Assembly: GCA_964059195.1 (NCBI GenBank)
Contig: CAXKWD010000006.1
Coordinates: 6,812,530 to 6,876,529 of the forward strand
Direction: 5' to 3'
From: Ectobius pallidus
Lineage: Eukaryota > Arthropoda > Insecta > Blattodea > Ectobiidae
DNA: 64,000 nt
Shown piece by piece: positions 43,721 to 54,089 of this stretch; the stretch's first letter is position 1, and the number at the start of each line of letters is the position of its first letter. Under the pieces are notes generated by a model. It was not told the origin of the DNA. It did not search any database and saw nothing but the letters and a program-made list of their open reading frames with translations. The position numbers and the translations under genes were made by a program.

Positions 43721-44089
43721 AACACCATACTACATCTATGATCAGTAAGAAAATAGCATGGTTGCCAACATAACCCAGCTAATCTCACTCTAGCTGGCAA
43801 TCTGATCGTACAAACAGATTTCCTAACCAGGATACCACCTCCTACCATCCCTGCAGCTCTGTTACTTTTACTGTACCTCCTACACAGTTTCACATCCTTC
43901 ACTTCCAGACCTTCACCCACATGGCGTTACTTCTGAGCGACAAAATCGTGCTTCAAACCCGATGAATTCTATAAAGATAGCGACAAGAACAAGTGCAGTG
44001 ACAGGCAGTAGTGAAAATAGTGCAATTGAATGTGATATAAACTGTAAAAAAGGTATGCGTGAAATGCCACGTGACAGAAGTGAAACTTG
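43721..44089. other. Spacer, no recognised gene
   Basis: Possibly LINE-derived; no motif identified. Confidence 0.3.
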
Positions 44090-44370
44090 TTTTAATTTTT
44101 TTATTTTTCAATTTTGGATTGTTGGACTTTTTAATATTGGGTTTTTGAACTTTTTTAATTTTAAATTTTGGATTTTTTTGAATTTTGAATATTAATTTTT
44201 AAATTTTGGATATTTGGATTTTTATTTTTTAAATTTTGGATCTTTGAATTTTTTAATTTTAGAATTTTAAATCATATAATTTTGGATTTTTTAAATTTTG
44301 GATCTTTGAATTTATTTTTAAAATTTTGGATTTTTTAATTTTGAATTTTTGGATTTTTTAAACTTTGGAT
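44090..44370. repeat. AT-rich cryptic minisatellite (TTTTTAAATTTTGGAT units)
   Basis: TTTTTAAATTTTGGAT-like words recur at least ten times with 16-30-bp spacing. Strong strand asymmetry (T on the plus strand). Not coding. Confidence 0.85.
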
Positions 44371-44510
44371 AAGCCTAATCATTGAGTTCATTGTTTTCTG
44401 TGCAGTCCGTTCCGTCACACCTCACTAATTTCGTGAAGATTTTGAGCGTTACATTAATTTCGTGACGATTTTTTAGCGTTAGGACCATACGCTAGAGTGA
44501 TTAAACAATA

Positions 44511-45420
44511 AAATGAATAATCTGATGGAAGAAAATGCATCTCTCAAGGCTATATAATTGATGTATTAAGATCAGATATACTAAGAGTTGAGAGTAAGCT
44601 AAAAGCATGTGAGGTTGTGCAAAGAAATAGTCGTGCATTTAAGGATAAGAAAGGGAACAAGAAAACAAAGAAATACCTATTATATAAGATTTGACAGACA
44701 GTGAAAATCTAGACAATGAAATAAAATATCTTAAAATTACACAATCAGAAAATGGTTACAAGAAAACTGAGATAGATGAAACTATCCGGAAACCACAAGC
44801 AAACAACGGCAGAACACCAATGACCATGAAGAAGGGCCAGACTCCAAGACCAAAGCTTACATCCCCTTTTACGGAAGTTTGGGGAAACACAACATCAAAA
44901 CCATCTTTCTTACCCCTAAAAAGAACAGTCAAAACTTAAGGCACAGCATAATCTGTCCTTTTGAAGACACAACAAAAATTGTATACCTGACTTCTGATTG
45001 GCTGCTGGACCAGCCAATGAGATTTCGCATTCCGGCCTAATATTCATCCAGCCTCCAATAAATAAGGTCACGCTTTCTCCACTCAAACACATTCCTGAGG
45101 AAGGCCACAGAGGGAAGATGGCCGAAAGCTTGAATCTTATAATGTTGACATGGCTGATAACCCGTGAAGCCATCCTGAGAAATACCTATTACTTTGTCTA
45201 ATCGCTTTGAAGTGATAAAAGAGCTGCAGGGAAAAGAAGAAGAAGCACATAACCTAAAAATCAACACTCCTCACAGAACTATGCATAATGAAGATCGAAA
45301 CAACTCCAAAAATAAGCAAAAGCAAAATGTTCTTCTATAGTGATGGTCATGGTCGTGGGTTGTCAGAAGAACTTGGGGATAAATCCAAAGAATGGGCCGT
45401 GATTGGAAATATATAAAACA
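44511..45420 (+). pseudogene. LINE ORF1 with SGNH (esterase-like) C-terminus, interrupted
   Basis: Starts near 44511 ('MNNLMEENASLK', 'VESKLKACEVVQRNSRAF'), a coiled-coil-like N-terminus. It continues through a polar linker (44691-44930) and resumes at about 45197 with 'NRFEVIKELQGKEEE'. It reaches 'NVLLYSDGHGRGLSEELG', the first block of the SGNH hydrolase domain found in CR1-like ORF1 proteins (usual SDSHG; here SDGHG). The segment about 44936-45196 is an insertion. Ends near 45420. Confidence 0.65.
44936..45196. mobile_element. Short insertion with CTGAGGA...GAAA hairpin signature
   Basis: Interrupts the LINE ORF1. Contains CTGAGGA (45095-45101), a GGCC/GGCC stem and GAAA (45124-45127), the kind of signature seen near Penelope-like element ends. 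Edges approximate; no target duplication identified. Confidence 0.4.
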
Positions 45421-45498
45421 CAATTAAATAAATTCACTACATCTTGGTTTTCAATTTCTTGTACGGAGAGTGGAGAGATTGTGCCGTCTTTCCTTAAT

Positions 45499-47960
45499 AC
45501 ATAGCACATTTACATGCAGGATCCAATTCGAACTGAATCCGATCCCAATCTTGATCCTATCCCTGTTTACATGAGGCTGAAATGCGTGCATACTTTTGGC
45601 TGCGCTATTGGTTATTCTGATGCAAGTGGCTGTAATGTTGGATAACTTGTGTGAACGACTCCCATACTACTTCCGTCAAAGGTCCGCCAATTTTAACTCG
45701 CGACATTTTTATTGTATTGTATTCTGCATAGCCTAGGCCAAAGTAGAAAATGGACGCTAGAAAAGCAGTGCTTCTGTGCTTCGCATTGCAGTATTTTACT
45801 TCAGTTTTCACTTTCATCAACGCAAAATGGGAAGCAGAAAAGATGATAAGTCAGAGGGAAATGACTTTTTTCCTTCACTAGATGAAGTACAGTCAGTTTT
45901 GTACTCAAAAGTACATAAGAAGAAAAGGCAGCCGAAAAGGTATTGGGTTAAGACATGCAGCCAAGACTGGTGGGAATGCATAGTGAAAGCGATTGGCTGG
46001 AAAATTTTCGTATGATCTCCATCACATTCAAATTCCTATGCCAACGTCTTGACCCACATTTAAGAGCTGACAAAGATTGTGTAAGAAAACCCATTCCAGT
46101 AGGCAAAAAAGTGGCTATAGCCATATATAAATTGGCTTCATGTGCAGAGTACAGAGTGGTGGCAAACCAGTTCGGAACACACAAGTCTTCTGTACGTAAG
46201 TACGTGTATGAGGTGAGTGAGGTGATCTTCACGGATTTCAAGAGTGAATTTCTATCTCTTCCAAACAAAGTGGAAGCACAAGAAATTTCAAATGGGTTTG
46301 AAAATATGTGTGGAATTCCCAACGTAGTTGTTGCCATCGATGGAACACATATTCCCATCTAGCCACCATCAATTGGCTGCCGTGACTTTGTAAACCACAA
46401 AGGTGGCCTTCATATACAATGATGGCAGTCGTGGATCATTTATACAGATACTGGTTTTTTTTGTCATCTTAGTCTGTTACAATAGGCTTAGTTTTACATC
46501 ACATGCACATTAATTTAAAATTTTGAAAAAAAAAAATAGCCCCTGTAAATAATAAATTAACAAATTCAAGGATCCTGTAGCTTACAGATAAACTAATTAT
46601 TGTATTTTTTACTTTTACAGATTCAGATATGTGACATGCCAACATGCAGGAAGTGCACATGACGCTGGAGTGCTGAAGGACTCTAACCTATATAAATATG
46701 TAAAACAGCTCATGCCAAAGAATTCAAAAACTCCCTGGAGCTGTCGTTTGCCCAAAAGGTGAGTTTGCGCCCAAACGCTCTGGACGGCTCAGGCTGTCTT
46801 GTTGGTTTTTGCTCTTCTAAAAAAGAGGATCGGAACTTAGCGTCAATACTGCATCGTTCCCTTTAGCGAAATTACTAACCTATTTTCTTCTGTTTCAGAT
46901 TACATCACTTCCACTGCGAGAGCTACTTACAGACGTGATGGCATCCAAAGGCCGTGGCCAAGGGAAGGCCAGGCCGGGTCCTTCTCAGGACCGGGCGGAA
47001 GGCGCTGGTAGGGAGGAAGAAGCGCAGGAGGAGCGACCTGGAGCTCAAGTTGGCGCTGAAGTTGAGGCACTAGCGGCAAATGTGCAGCAGCTGGATAGAG
47101 AGGCTGCAACAGCAGCAGCTTTCCAACTCGCTGACCGCATATTGCTGGAGCAGCATACTTTACGCAGCAGAACGGTGGCCAGGAGGCGCATTGCCCCACC
47201 GCCAGCCACTCGGAGAGAGCCAAAGGCAGAGAAGGCTGCAGCAAGCAAGCATGCACCTGTGTCCACTTCCACCCCGGTAGCAACACAACCTTCACATGGC
47301 ATAGGCACGGGCAAAGTGGTGGATACCATTGCCTTAGGGATGGAGATGTTTAGGCAAGTGATGGTAACCAGCCAACCCAGTACTTCTGGTGCTGTGACAT
47401 CCGCCGCGCCTAAGACACCACCACTTGCACGCAAGCCTCAGCCAGAACCAACATCTCCGACGTACAATCCTGAATCACCCGCCCCATCCCCAATACCAAC
47501 TGCCATAAACCCCGACTTAATTCAAAAACTGTACGGGGAGTGGAAATACCCACACTGTTGTTGGGCGATCCAGCATATCCTCTCCTACCATGGCTCATAA
47601 AAGGATATAAAGGAACTCTAAACTCCAGAACAAGAGTCTTTTAATATTTATTTGAGTCGTGGTAGGGTAGTGGTGGAGAACGCTTATGGAAGACTGAAGT
47701 CTCGTTTCCGATGCCTCCTCAAAAGAGTCGACATAGATTATAGGTTTGTGCCTAATGTAGTTGCTGCATGCATCATCTTGTACAACATAATAGAAACCAG
47801 AAATGACAGCTTCCAAGATAGCTGGTTGGAAGTGGTTAGAAATGCTGAACTTGAATTTCCCCAGCCTCGACGAGAATTTGACGATTTCGATGGATCGGAA
47901 ATAAGGGAAGCCATAAAAAATTACATGGCACAGTATCCACTTAGGTCAAGGTTATTTTGA
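45499..47960 (+). pseudogene. PIF/Harbinger transposase (DDE_Tnp_4 type), interrupted
   Basis: A left-end-like sequence at 45499-45530 (CATTTACATGCAGGAT) precedes ATG 45749 ('MDARKAVLLCFALQYFTSVF'). After two frame changes 45955-46362 reads 'DWLENFRMISITFKFLCQRL', 'IAIYKLASCAEYRVVANQFG' and 'VVVAIDGTHIPI' (first catalytic D). Then come 'GCRDFVNHKGW', a probable short intron (about 46446-46620), and 'CQHAGSAHDAGVLKDSNLYK' (second D). A 786-bp insert (46733-47518) follows; removal restores 'IPTLLLGDPAYPLLPWLIKG'. The end (47652-47960) gives 'GRVVVENAYGRLKSRFRCLL' (catalytic E) and stops at 47960. Frameshifts near 45955, 46362 and 47610 make it inactive. Confidence 0.88.
46733..47518 (+). mobile_element. 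786-bp GC-rich insert with intron-like segment and ORF, 12-bp target duplication
   Basis: A perfect direct repeat AATTCAAAAACT (46721-46732, 47519-47530) brackets the insert, and deleting it with one repeat restores the Harbinger frame (MPKNSKTVRGVEIPTLLLGD). Inside, AAAAG|GTGAGT (46760) and TTCTGTTTCAG (ends 46898) bound a 139-bp intron-like stretch. From ATG 46938 an open frame runs through the rest of the insert: Arg/Gly/Glu-rich start, an Ala/Leu helix-like stretch ('VEALAANVQQLDREAATAAA', 'FQLADRILLEQHTL'), then Pro/Thr/Ser-rich sequence. GC content is clearly above its surroundings. There is no poly(A) tail and no inverted ends. I do not recognise the protein. Confidence 0.8.
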
Positions 47961-48605
47961 TTGTAACTAGTACTTTTCTTGGTTTGTATCTATGAGTAAG
48001 AGTGTGCATGTAAATTCAATTAAGAAAAATCTGAACATTCACAGAAGTGTTGTACATAATAACAATATTTTATGACTCAGTGTTATGCCTTGCATTAAAA
48101 GATACTTGGTAGTTTACTGAATAATCACTATTTTTTGTGGGGTAAATTATGTGTGACTTTTAGTTTGTCAGACTTGAAAGTAGTCTATTGCATTTCTTGT
48201 ATTATGGTTGTTTGTTTTCTCAGAAGGTGTACATATCTAGTTTTTAATTCCTAGGGAATAAATATTTTTAATTCATTGATTTTGTTGATTTTTTAAAGAA
48301 ATTAGGTTATCATAATAAACTTACATTATTTTATTTGGATGTAGCTTTAAATTTGAAAGAAATTTTATCTAAATTATTTACACTACAAGTCTCTACAATT
48401 TAGAGGGACAAAAACCTTTATGGTTATCGTAAGTACAAGAGAACATTAAAGAAAAACTATCAATAGTCAGCATAAATCTCACAATCTTCCATGCAAAAGC
48501 ATTTCTCTGCACAAATTTTAGAATTTATGACATAACGTATGCTGGATTCTGATCTGCACCAGGGGCATATCCAAGACGTTTTTCAGCAGGGGCTGTAAGT
48601 CTGTT
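47961..48605. other. 3' flank of the Harbinger element
   Basis: AT-rich, no gene. The right terminus of the element was not identified. Confidence 0.35.
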
Positions 48606-48680
48606 ACCATGTTTACATGCAGGATTCAGATCGATCTGAATCCAATCGACGCGCCCGAGTCCTCATGTAAACGTGGACGC
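48606..48680 (+). repeat. Terminal-repeat-like sequence of a second Harbinger-type element, with perfect 22-bp palindrome
   Basis: TTTACATGCAGGAT (48612-48625) matches 45509-45522 in the same orientation, so it is the corresponding left end of a related element. The bases 48622-48643 are an exact palindrome centred on GATCGATC. ATGTAAAC recurs inverted at about 48665. Confidence 0.65.
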
Positions 48681-48914
48681 AGCCCGGAACAAATTTTTAT
48701 CCGATCCTCTTGAAATGGAAGAATGGATTGGATTGAGTTGGAATTCAATTCCATGTAAATGCTAATGGACTCAATCCTGGTGCGTGCGCACACATTCGCA
48801 CGGTGTTCCGTCATTTGTTTTATTTTCAATTTCCGGAAAGCAGATGCCATTGGGCCATTATAGCTTGTTTTGTTTGGGGTATTGGTTGTGTTTCAGTAAT
48901 CTTGATCTAAAAAA

Positions 48915-49880
48915 ATGAATAGAAATGTCTGGACAAGCGAGAAGGTCCTCAACTTGTTGGAGATTATTCGGGAGAAGGAGGTGAACCGCCTCTTTGATGG
49001 GAAACGCTTTAAGAACGCCAACATTTTTAAGATGATTGAATCGGAAATGGTGGCACGTGGTTTCACGGAGAAAACCCCAGAAATGATATAAAAAAAATAA
49101 GTGGAAGAGCTTGAAAGCAGCCTATAATGCCAGCAAAAAATCCATGGGGGCATCTGGGGCACTCCTTGACGAGATTCTGGGGAATCGACCGTCTGCATCC
49201 ATTGAAGGTATGTAACTTTAGGTCTTAAATTGAAAAAAAGTTACTAATAATTCGAGTTCTGTACGAAATTTTTTACTTCATGTGTGTGGTCTTGAACAAT
49301 AGTTTTATCTTCATATAGAGATTTCGATAATTGTTCCAAAGGAGAAATATTTTCTATTTACCTAGGCTATATGTTTTATAACCTATATGTTTCACTGCTC
49401 AACACATTTTGTTCGTTGAGTGTTGATGTGGGTTGCTGTCATTTAAAACAATGCTCTTTACCCCCACCAGGTTTGGACACCTAGCCTCAGGATGAACTTC
49501 CATTGGAAGTCCAAATCAAAGTGGATCCTGTCCCCAATGAAGATGGCAAACAGCCAGCCTCGAAGACAGCCAAGGGGGAAGAAGGAAGCTGGGGCGAACT
49601 CCTCCAGCAACAGAAAATGATGGAGTTCTTTAGGAGATAGGAGGAGAGAGAGGAAGCTGCAAACAGGAAGAGGGAGCAGGAGTTAGGCACTATGTATTCT
49701 CCATTTGTTCAAACAATAGAGAAAATAGCTGCTATGCCTCCTTTTCCATTTCTCTGCTCCAGGTTCGTCCTCTCCCCAGCCGTCTACAAGTGGACAGCAG
49801 GCAAGATGGCAGCGGACTGAGGCTGCAGAGGACGAACAATAGGAACCCCCAAGTTACTCCTAAGAGGACGAGGAAAGATT
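48915..49880 (+). pseudogene. Myb/SANT-like accessory protein of a Harbinger-type element
   Basis: ATG 48915 begins 'NRNVWTSEKVLNLLEIIREK' and 'VNRLFDGKRFKNANIFKMIE', the first helices of a trihelix Myb/SANT domain. After a one-base shift near 49090 (A run) come 'KWKSLKAAYNASKKSMGASG' and 'LLDEILGNRPSAS', and a donor GTATGT at 49208. An acceptor CCCCACCAG (ends about 49470) leads to a second exon with an acidic linker, then 'REEAANRKREQELGTMYSPF' and 'VQTIEKIAAMPPFPF'. One in-frame TAG at about 49636. Such proteins work with the Harbinger transposase in DNA binding and nuclear import. The transposase of this copy is not seen nearby. Confidence 0.75.
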
Positions 49881-49959
49881 AAAAGACAACTTAGTTATAA
49901 AGTGTTTTAGGTTAGGTTTTTGTTTTATTTTTCTATTTGTATAGGTTATAGTGCTTTGG

Positions 49960-50161
49960 CTGTTTGGGGAGACACTTCACAGTGCTGTGAGCGCGTATGT
50001 GACGTCACGGTTTGAAAGTGTTTGACGTCACCGCTCGTGCTAACAACGCTTTTTCTGGAGAGGTGAGGCACGAGATGCTACGGACGCTATTAGCGATTTC
50101 ATTGGTCACGGAACGTCATCTGCTGTAGGTTTATCGTAAAGTTTAGGACCACGTTTTGACC
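49960..50161 (+). promoter_or_regulatory. Candidate promoter with two CRE-like TGACGTCA sites
   Basis: Two exact TGACGTCA palindromes (50000-50007 and 50023-50030), 23 bp apart, lie about 130-160 bp before the ATG at 50162. The stretch is richer in CpG than its surroundings. CRE/ATF-type factors bind this sequence; that it works here is inference from position. Confidence 0.5.
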
Positions 50162-51322
50162 ATGGCAGAGCAGTGCAGTGTTCGAGTTTCTTTAAGCTGC
50201 CCAGATGGAAGGGTTTGTGACGTTTTGTTGTGTGCAGCAGATGCTGAGCGGTGCGCAAAGGGTAAGTAGAGAGTTTACGTTAAATAAATATTTTATTGTC
50301 GTTAGGCAAATTCTGCAATGGACAACGGTAGAGGTAGAGAGGTTATGTTGCTTCCCATTCGTTTTCCTAATATTTGAGCCTATAACTTTACTGGCTCCAC
50401 CCGCTGCTATGAAAATTCCTCTAACAATAGTGTTAGGAAATGAATTTAATAGATATGGGCCATATGTTGCTTGCCATTCAGCAAGTGTAGTGTTTAAATC
50501 TGGGGTAAGGGCCATATGTTGCCGACCTGTTGATTGTTTGAAAACAATGCCTTGTGCTCATTACATCATGAAACCTGCACTGGGGTTTTGAGATGTATTA
50601 TTTGTTTAACCAAATTCATATTGTAGGATTGTACTACACAGTTCAGTGCACTGCATGTGTACAATCATAAGCTACAAATTAATGCTTATTATTGCAATTT
50701 TTTCAGATCTGCAGTTTGCCACCCGTATCCTTGAGATTGCGACAGCAGAGACACCCCCAGCTCAAATTATTGATGATTCTGCACCTACTCCTTGTGTGGC
50801 CAGCAATGTGAGCAGCAACCCCAGCAGTGCGAGTAGCAATAGCAGCTGCACCCCAGAAGCTGTGAAAGATGAGGGGGCAGGTGCCTTCAAGTGGTCCCAT
50901 GCTGCAGTCCTGCTGTTAGTTGAGACGTACAAAGTACATGAGGGGAGTCTTCACTCAGAAGAAGGTGTGGGAGAAGGTCTCTCTCGCCATGAAGGAGAAT
51001 GGCCATATGGTGTCAGGTTCAGTGGCATGAAGAGGACATTCAAAGCCATCAGTGACCACAACTCTAAGTCTGGCAACAATCGGACAGGATGAGGACAACC
51101 TGTGAGCCCAGTGCACCAATAGAACATAATATTGATGACCTGGCACCATCTTCTTCTGGGAGCCGCAGCAGGAAGAGGACCGCTAGCTCTGCAGGGCTCG
51201 CTGAAGCCATCCTGGAGAGCCGTAGGATCGCTGAGGAAAATAAGAATAGGCGGCATACGGAGCTCTTGGAAAGGAAAGATAAACTGCTGGAGAAGCTGGA
51301 TGCACTGCTGGAGAAATTGTGA
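50162..51322 (+). pseudogene. Two-exon Myb/SANT-like protein gene with C-terminal coiled coil, frameshifted
   Basis: Exon 1 (50162-50261, 'MAEQCSVRVSLSCPDGRVCD') ends at donor GTAAGT; exon 2 starts at 50707 after TTTTTTCAG and stays in frame ('DLQFATRILEIATAETPPAQ'). A Ser/Asn-rich linker leads to 'FKWSHAAVLLLVETYKVHEG', the first helix of a Myb/SANT-like domain. After a frameshift 'KVWEKVSLAMKENGHMVSGS' and, back in the first frame, 'RTFKAISDHNSKSGNN' complete it. The last part (51089-51322) reads 'SSGSRSRKRTASSAGLAEAI' and a coiled coil 'ELLERKDKLLEKLDALLEKL'. Its layout is that of transposon accessory proteins, but the promoter, clean splice sites and a separate domain make it look like a gene that was working recently. 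It follows 48915-49880 directly. Confidence 0.72.
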
Positions 51323-51739
51323 TTGGAGCAGTTAGGACGGAGGCACCAGCTATTGAATTAAATTTTCTTTACAAAACAAGTTGAAATAGACAATAGTCAT
51401 AAAAAAAGGGTAGAGCACTACATCCTTAGCCATACAGTTTTACTTCCTGACACTAAAAATGTAACTTAATGTACTTACTTTTGTTGAAGGAAGTGATTCA
51501 GGGGTGAAATTAGTAGTTTTTAGAACTTTATCTTGTATTTTTGCCCTTGTTTTAGTGGCAGTTAGGTTTGTTTGGTTAGGTTATGAACAGTGCTCAAGGA
51601 TTTGGCTAAGGAGCCGCTGGTGAAAGTAACATACTTGCATGTGATGAAGAATGAGGAAATTGAAAAAGTGTAAAAGTACTAATAATGCACTTTATTTTAA
51701 GTATATTTCTTAAAGGAAACTATAATTTTTTCTTGTTAT

Positions 51740-52567
51740 AACCTTTGTAAAGAAGTTAAATTTATTCCAAAGAAAATTAATGTATCTCTTTCTATGATAG
51801 GCCTATGCCAATCTTCAAAACACAAAATTTGCTTGTAAATGATCCCTTTTACTGTAAGTCCCACAATGAAAAATGAAAATGTAACAGAACTACGCAATCC
51901 TCTAAACAAGTTCCAAAGTAATCTAAATGCTGTGGAAGCTCTCAATCTCGAAATTCCATTGCATGAGGTTATGTTGACTCAGTTGATTTTAGATCATCTT
52001 GGTGAAACTACACGCAAGGAATGGGAAGGAAAAATCGATTCACAAAGTTTTACAAATCTTCAGGAGCTGATAGATTTTCTAGAAGCTAAGGCGCACTCTT
52101 TAGAAGTGTTAGCAACATCGAGCAACACGTCCAGCACATCAAAAGGAAAGAGTGAACCACGATCACAAAAGACTTCAGTTAAAGCAACTCGTCAGTCTTA
52201 TATTGCCATTAACAGTGATTTGTGTCCTTGTTGTCAAGATAATCACAAGTTATCTAGGTGCGATAAATTCTCACAGTTAAGTGTAGCACAACGATGGGAT
52301 TCGATAAAAGATAAGGGTTTGTGTGCAAACTGCTTTTCGTCTAATCATAAAAGGGATCAGTGTAAACTCAAATCCTTTTGCAACTGTGGCAAATCTGTGC
52401 ACAGTAAATTGTTACGTAACGACACATCTTCACAACAAAGGAAAAGATTTCAGTTGACTGAAATTACTATGAAACCCGGCAAGTTTATATTTTTTCCATA
52501 TACTTTTAATTTTAAACTTAGTTGTTGCCGTGGCTTATCTATATCATTTTTATTTTGGGTATTGTAA
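51740..52567 (+). pseudogene. BEL/Pao-type gag fragment
   Basis: From about 51839 an open frame gives the gag core of a BEL/Pao LTR element: a conserved 'LR..L..F..NL.ALE.L' region (about residues 15-45), 'EWEGKI' and 'LIDFLEAK', then Cys/His knuckles of the CPCC...H...C and CANC...H...C types. Sequence similarity ends after the last Cys/His group (about 52420), where protease would begin; the frame then drifts into unrelated hydrophobic sequence. The upstream part (from 51740) is degraded. No LTR was identified. Only a capsid-like remnant remains; no enzyme is present. Confidence 0.82.
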
Positions 52568-52936
52568 GTATGCAGTGACAATCTATTTGTAAAAGTAGAG
52601 ATTTTCTTTGACATAAATGATATTTGCTAAGATACAAAAAAAGTGGCCAAGAAAGAACTTGCAAATCACAGGATGGAGATATTTAAAACTGGCAGTACAT
52701 ATTTTCTGCCCATATTCTCGGTGATAATAACCTCTACCTACAATGTTGCAGCAAGTCGTTATTTTGTATTTTAACAGGTGGAGGGTTACCCAGAGCTATG
52801 GAAGATGATCCTATACATTGCAGAGTAATACAGCTCATAAAACCTGCTGCAGTAGGTCATGTGAATCCCTATCCCTGCAATCTCTGGAAGGTTAGAAACA
52901 TCCGTTACGTCGACCATTATTATCATAAGTATAAAA
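52568..52936. other. Spacer, no recognised gene
   Basis: AT-rich; nothing identified. Confidence 0.3.
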
Positions 52937-54062
52937 AAGTGTAATGGTATGAGATACAGCGGGTGGTTGCTTATGCAAATCTTGGTGCGTGGCAAAGCGC
53001 CTTCCGTATATAAAACAGAATTCCTCACGGCACGAGCTGATGTCTTGTTACAAGCAATGGAGTATACATAGGGGCCGTATTTTTTGGTAACAACGATAAG
53101 CACGAAATTTTATAAAACAATGTCCCTTAGCTATTTTTTGCTTTTACATGCTTAAATTATCAATATAAACCAAATTGAATCCACGAAACATCGCGAAATT
53201 TACTCTATTCCGCAAAATGTCTCTATAAGCACGAAATATGCCTCTTCTGTCCGTAAAGTGAGAAACGAGCACGAAAATGTGCCTTAAAATCACAATATTG
53301 TGTTTCGGTGTACCGTATTTTTTATTTTTTAGCAGCATGCTTTTTTCCCTGCTGTTTCTGTGGCTCTCGAAGATTTACCGATATATTGATATTTGTGATC
53401 GATTACAAAGATTGCAGAATATACGCAAAGATTGTCTGTGACCTGGTTTGTTCTGTTGAGTACACTCCTTTCCTCCTATCTCTTTCCCAAGTTAGCGATG
53501 CCTAAGATCGATTACAGCAGAAGAGTGTAGAATGTTTGTTACTTGTATTCAACAGATTTCGTCTTTTATCCACAGTGGTATGGTTGGCAAATCTGTTTGC
53601 AAATGGCTATCTGATGGTGTTTAGTAGAAATTACGATAATATTTCTCGTAATTTTATTTGAACATTAACTCTAATCATGTCTAAATCGAAAGTTACTTTA
53701 GTTCATACAAGGGCAGAAGGATATAGAAATTGGGGGGGGGGGTGTTAGTTCATGTTAATAAAGAAGCAAAGTTTATCATTGCGCAATGTTCCCAGTGTAA
53801 TATAAAGTAATTTATTTCACGAAATACCCACCGAAATAGAAGGAAGTTAACACCGAAATCAGCCATTTTATTTCACCAATAAATCAGGGCCCTAAGTATA
53901 CAACATCATCAAGTACGTCATTTGCATTAATCAACATCTACGATATTTTTGGAAATAAAATCCGTACGCAGTATGATGAACCAGTATGCACCCAAACCTT
54001 TTTTGAAAAGAGCTAACATAACATTCATATTTATATAAAAAAGGACCAAAAGAACTTGCAAA
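52937..54062 (+). repeat. Dispersed repeat copy 1 (upstream of the YqaJ pseudogene), split by a hAT MITE
   Basis: 52937-53068 and 53895-53940 together match 55569-55735; 53987-54062 matches 55945-56020 (phrases GTAATGGTATGAGATACAGC, CAACATCATCAAGT, TTTTTTGAAAAGAGCTAACA). Copy 2 has no MITE, so it shows the empty site. Protein-like reading 'SVYKTEFLT' occurs in both copies, but I recognise no domain. Confidence 0.75.
53069..53894. mobile_element. hAT-type MITE, 8-bp target duplication AGTATACA
   Basis: Ends TAGGGGCCGTATTTTTTGG and (inverse) TAGGGCCCTGATTTATTGG. Flanks AGTATACA (53061-53068, 53895-53902) are a perfect 8-bp repeat. Confirmed by comparison with the uninterrupted copy at 55569-55735. 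826 bp, includes a G9 run at about 53733, no coding capacity. Confidence 0.87.
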
Positions 54063-54089
54063 ATATGCCATACTAAAATCCCTGAAAAC

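Noticed and set aside
44090..44195. Phe-rich ORF tail
   Set aside because: Created by the T-rich minisatellite.
46446..46620. Confident intron in the Harbinger transposase
   Set aside because: GT and AG are present and coding continues after it, but the simplest junction creates a stop codon, so it is mentioned only as probable.
51839..52567. Intact BEL/Pao element
   Set aside because: Only gag-like sequence is found; no LTR pair or pol in the flanks.
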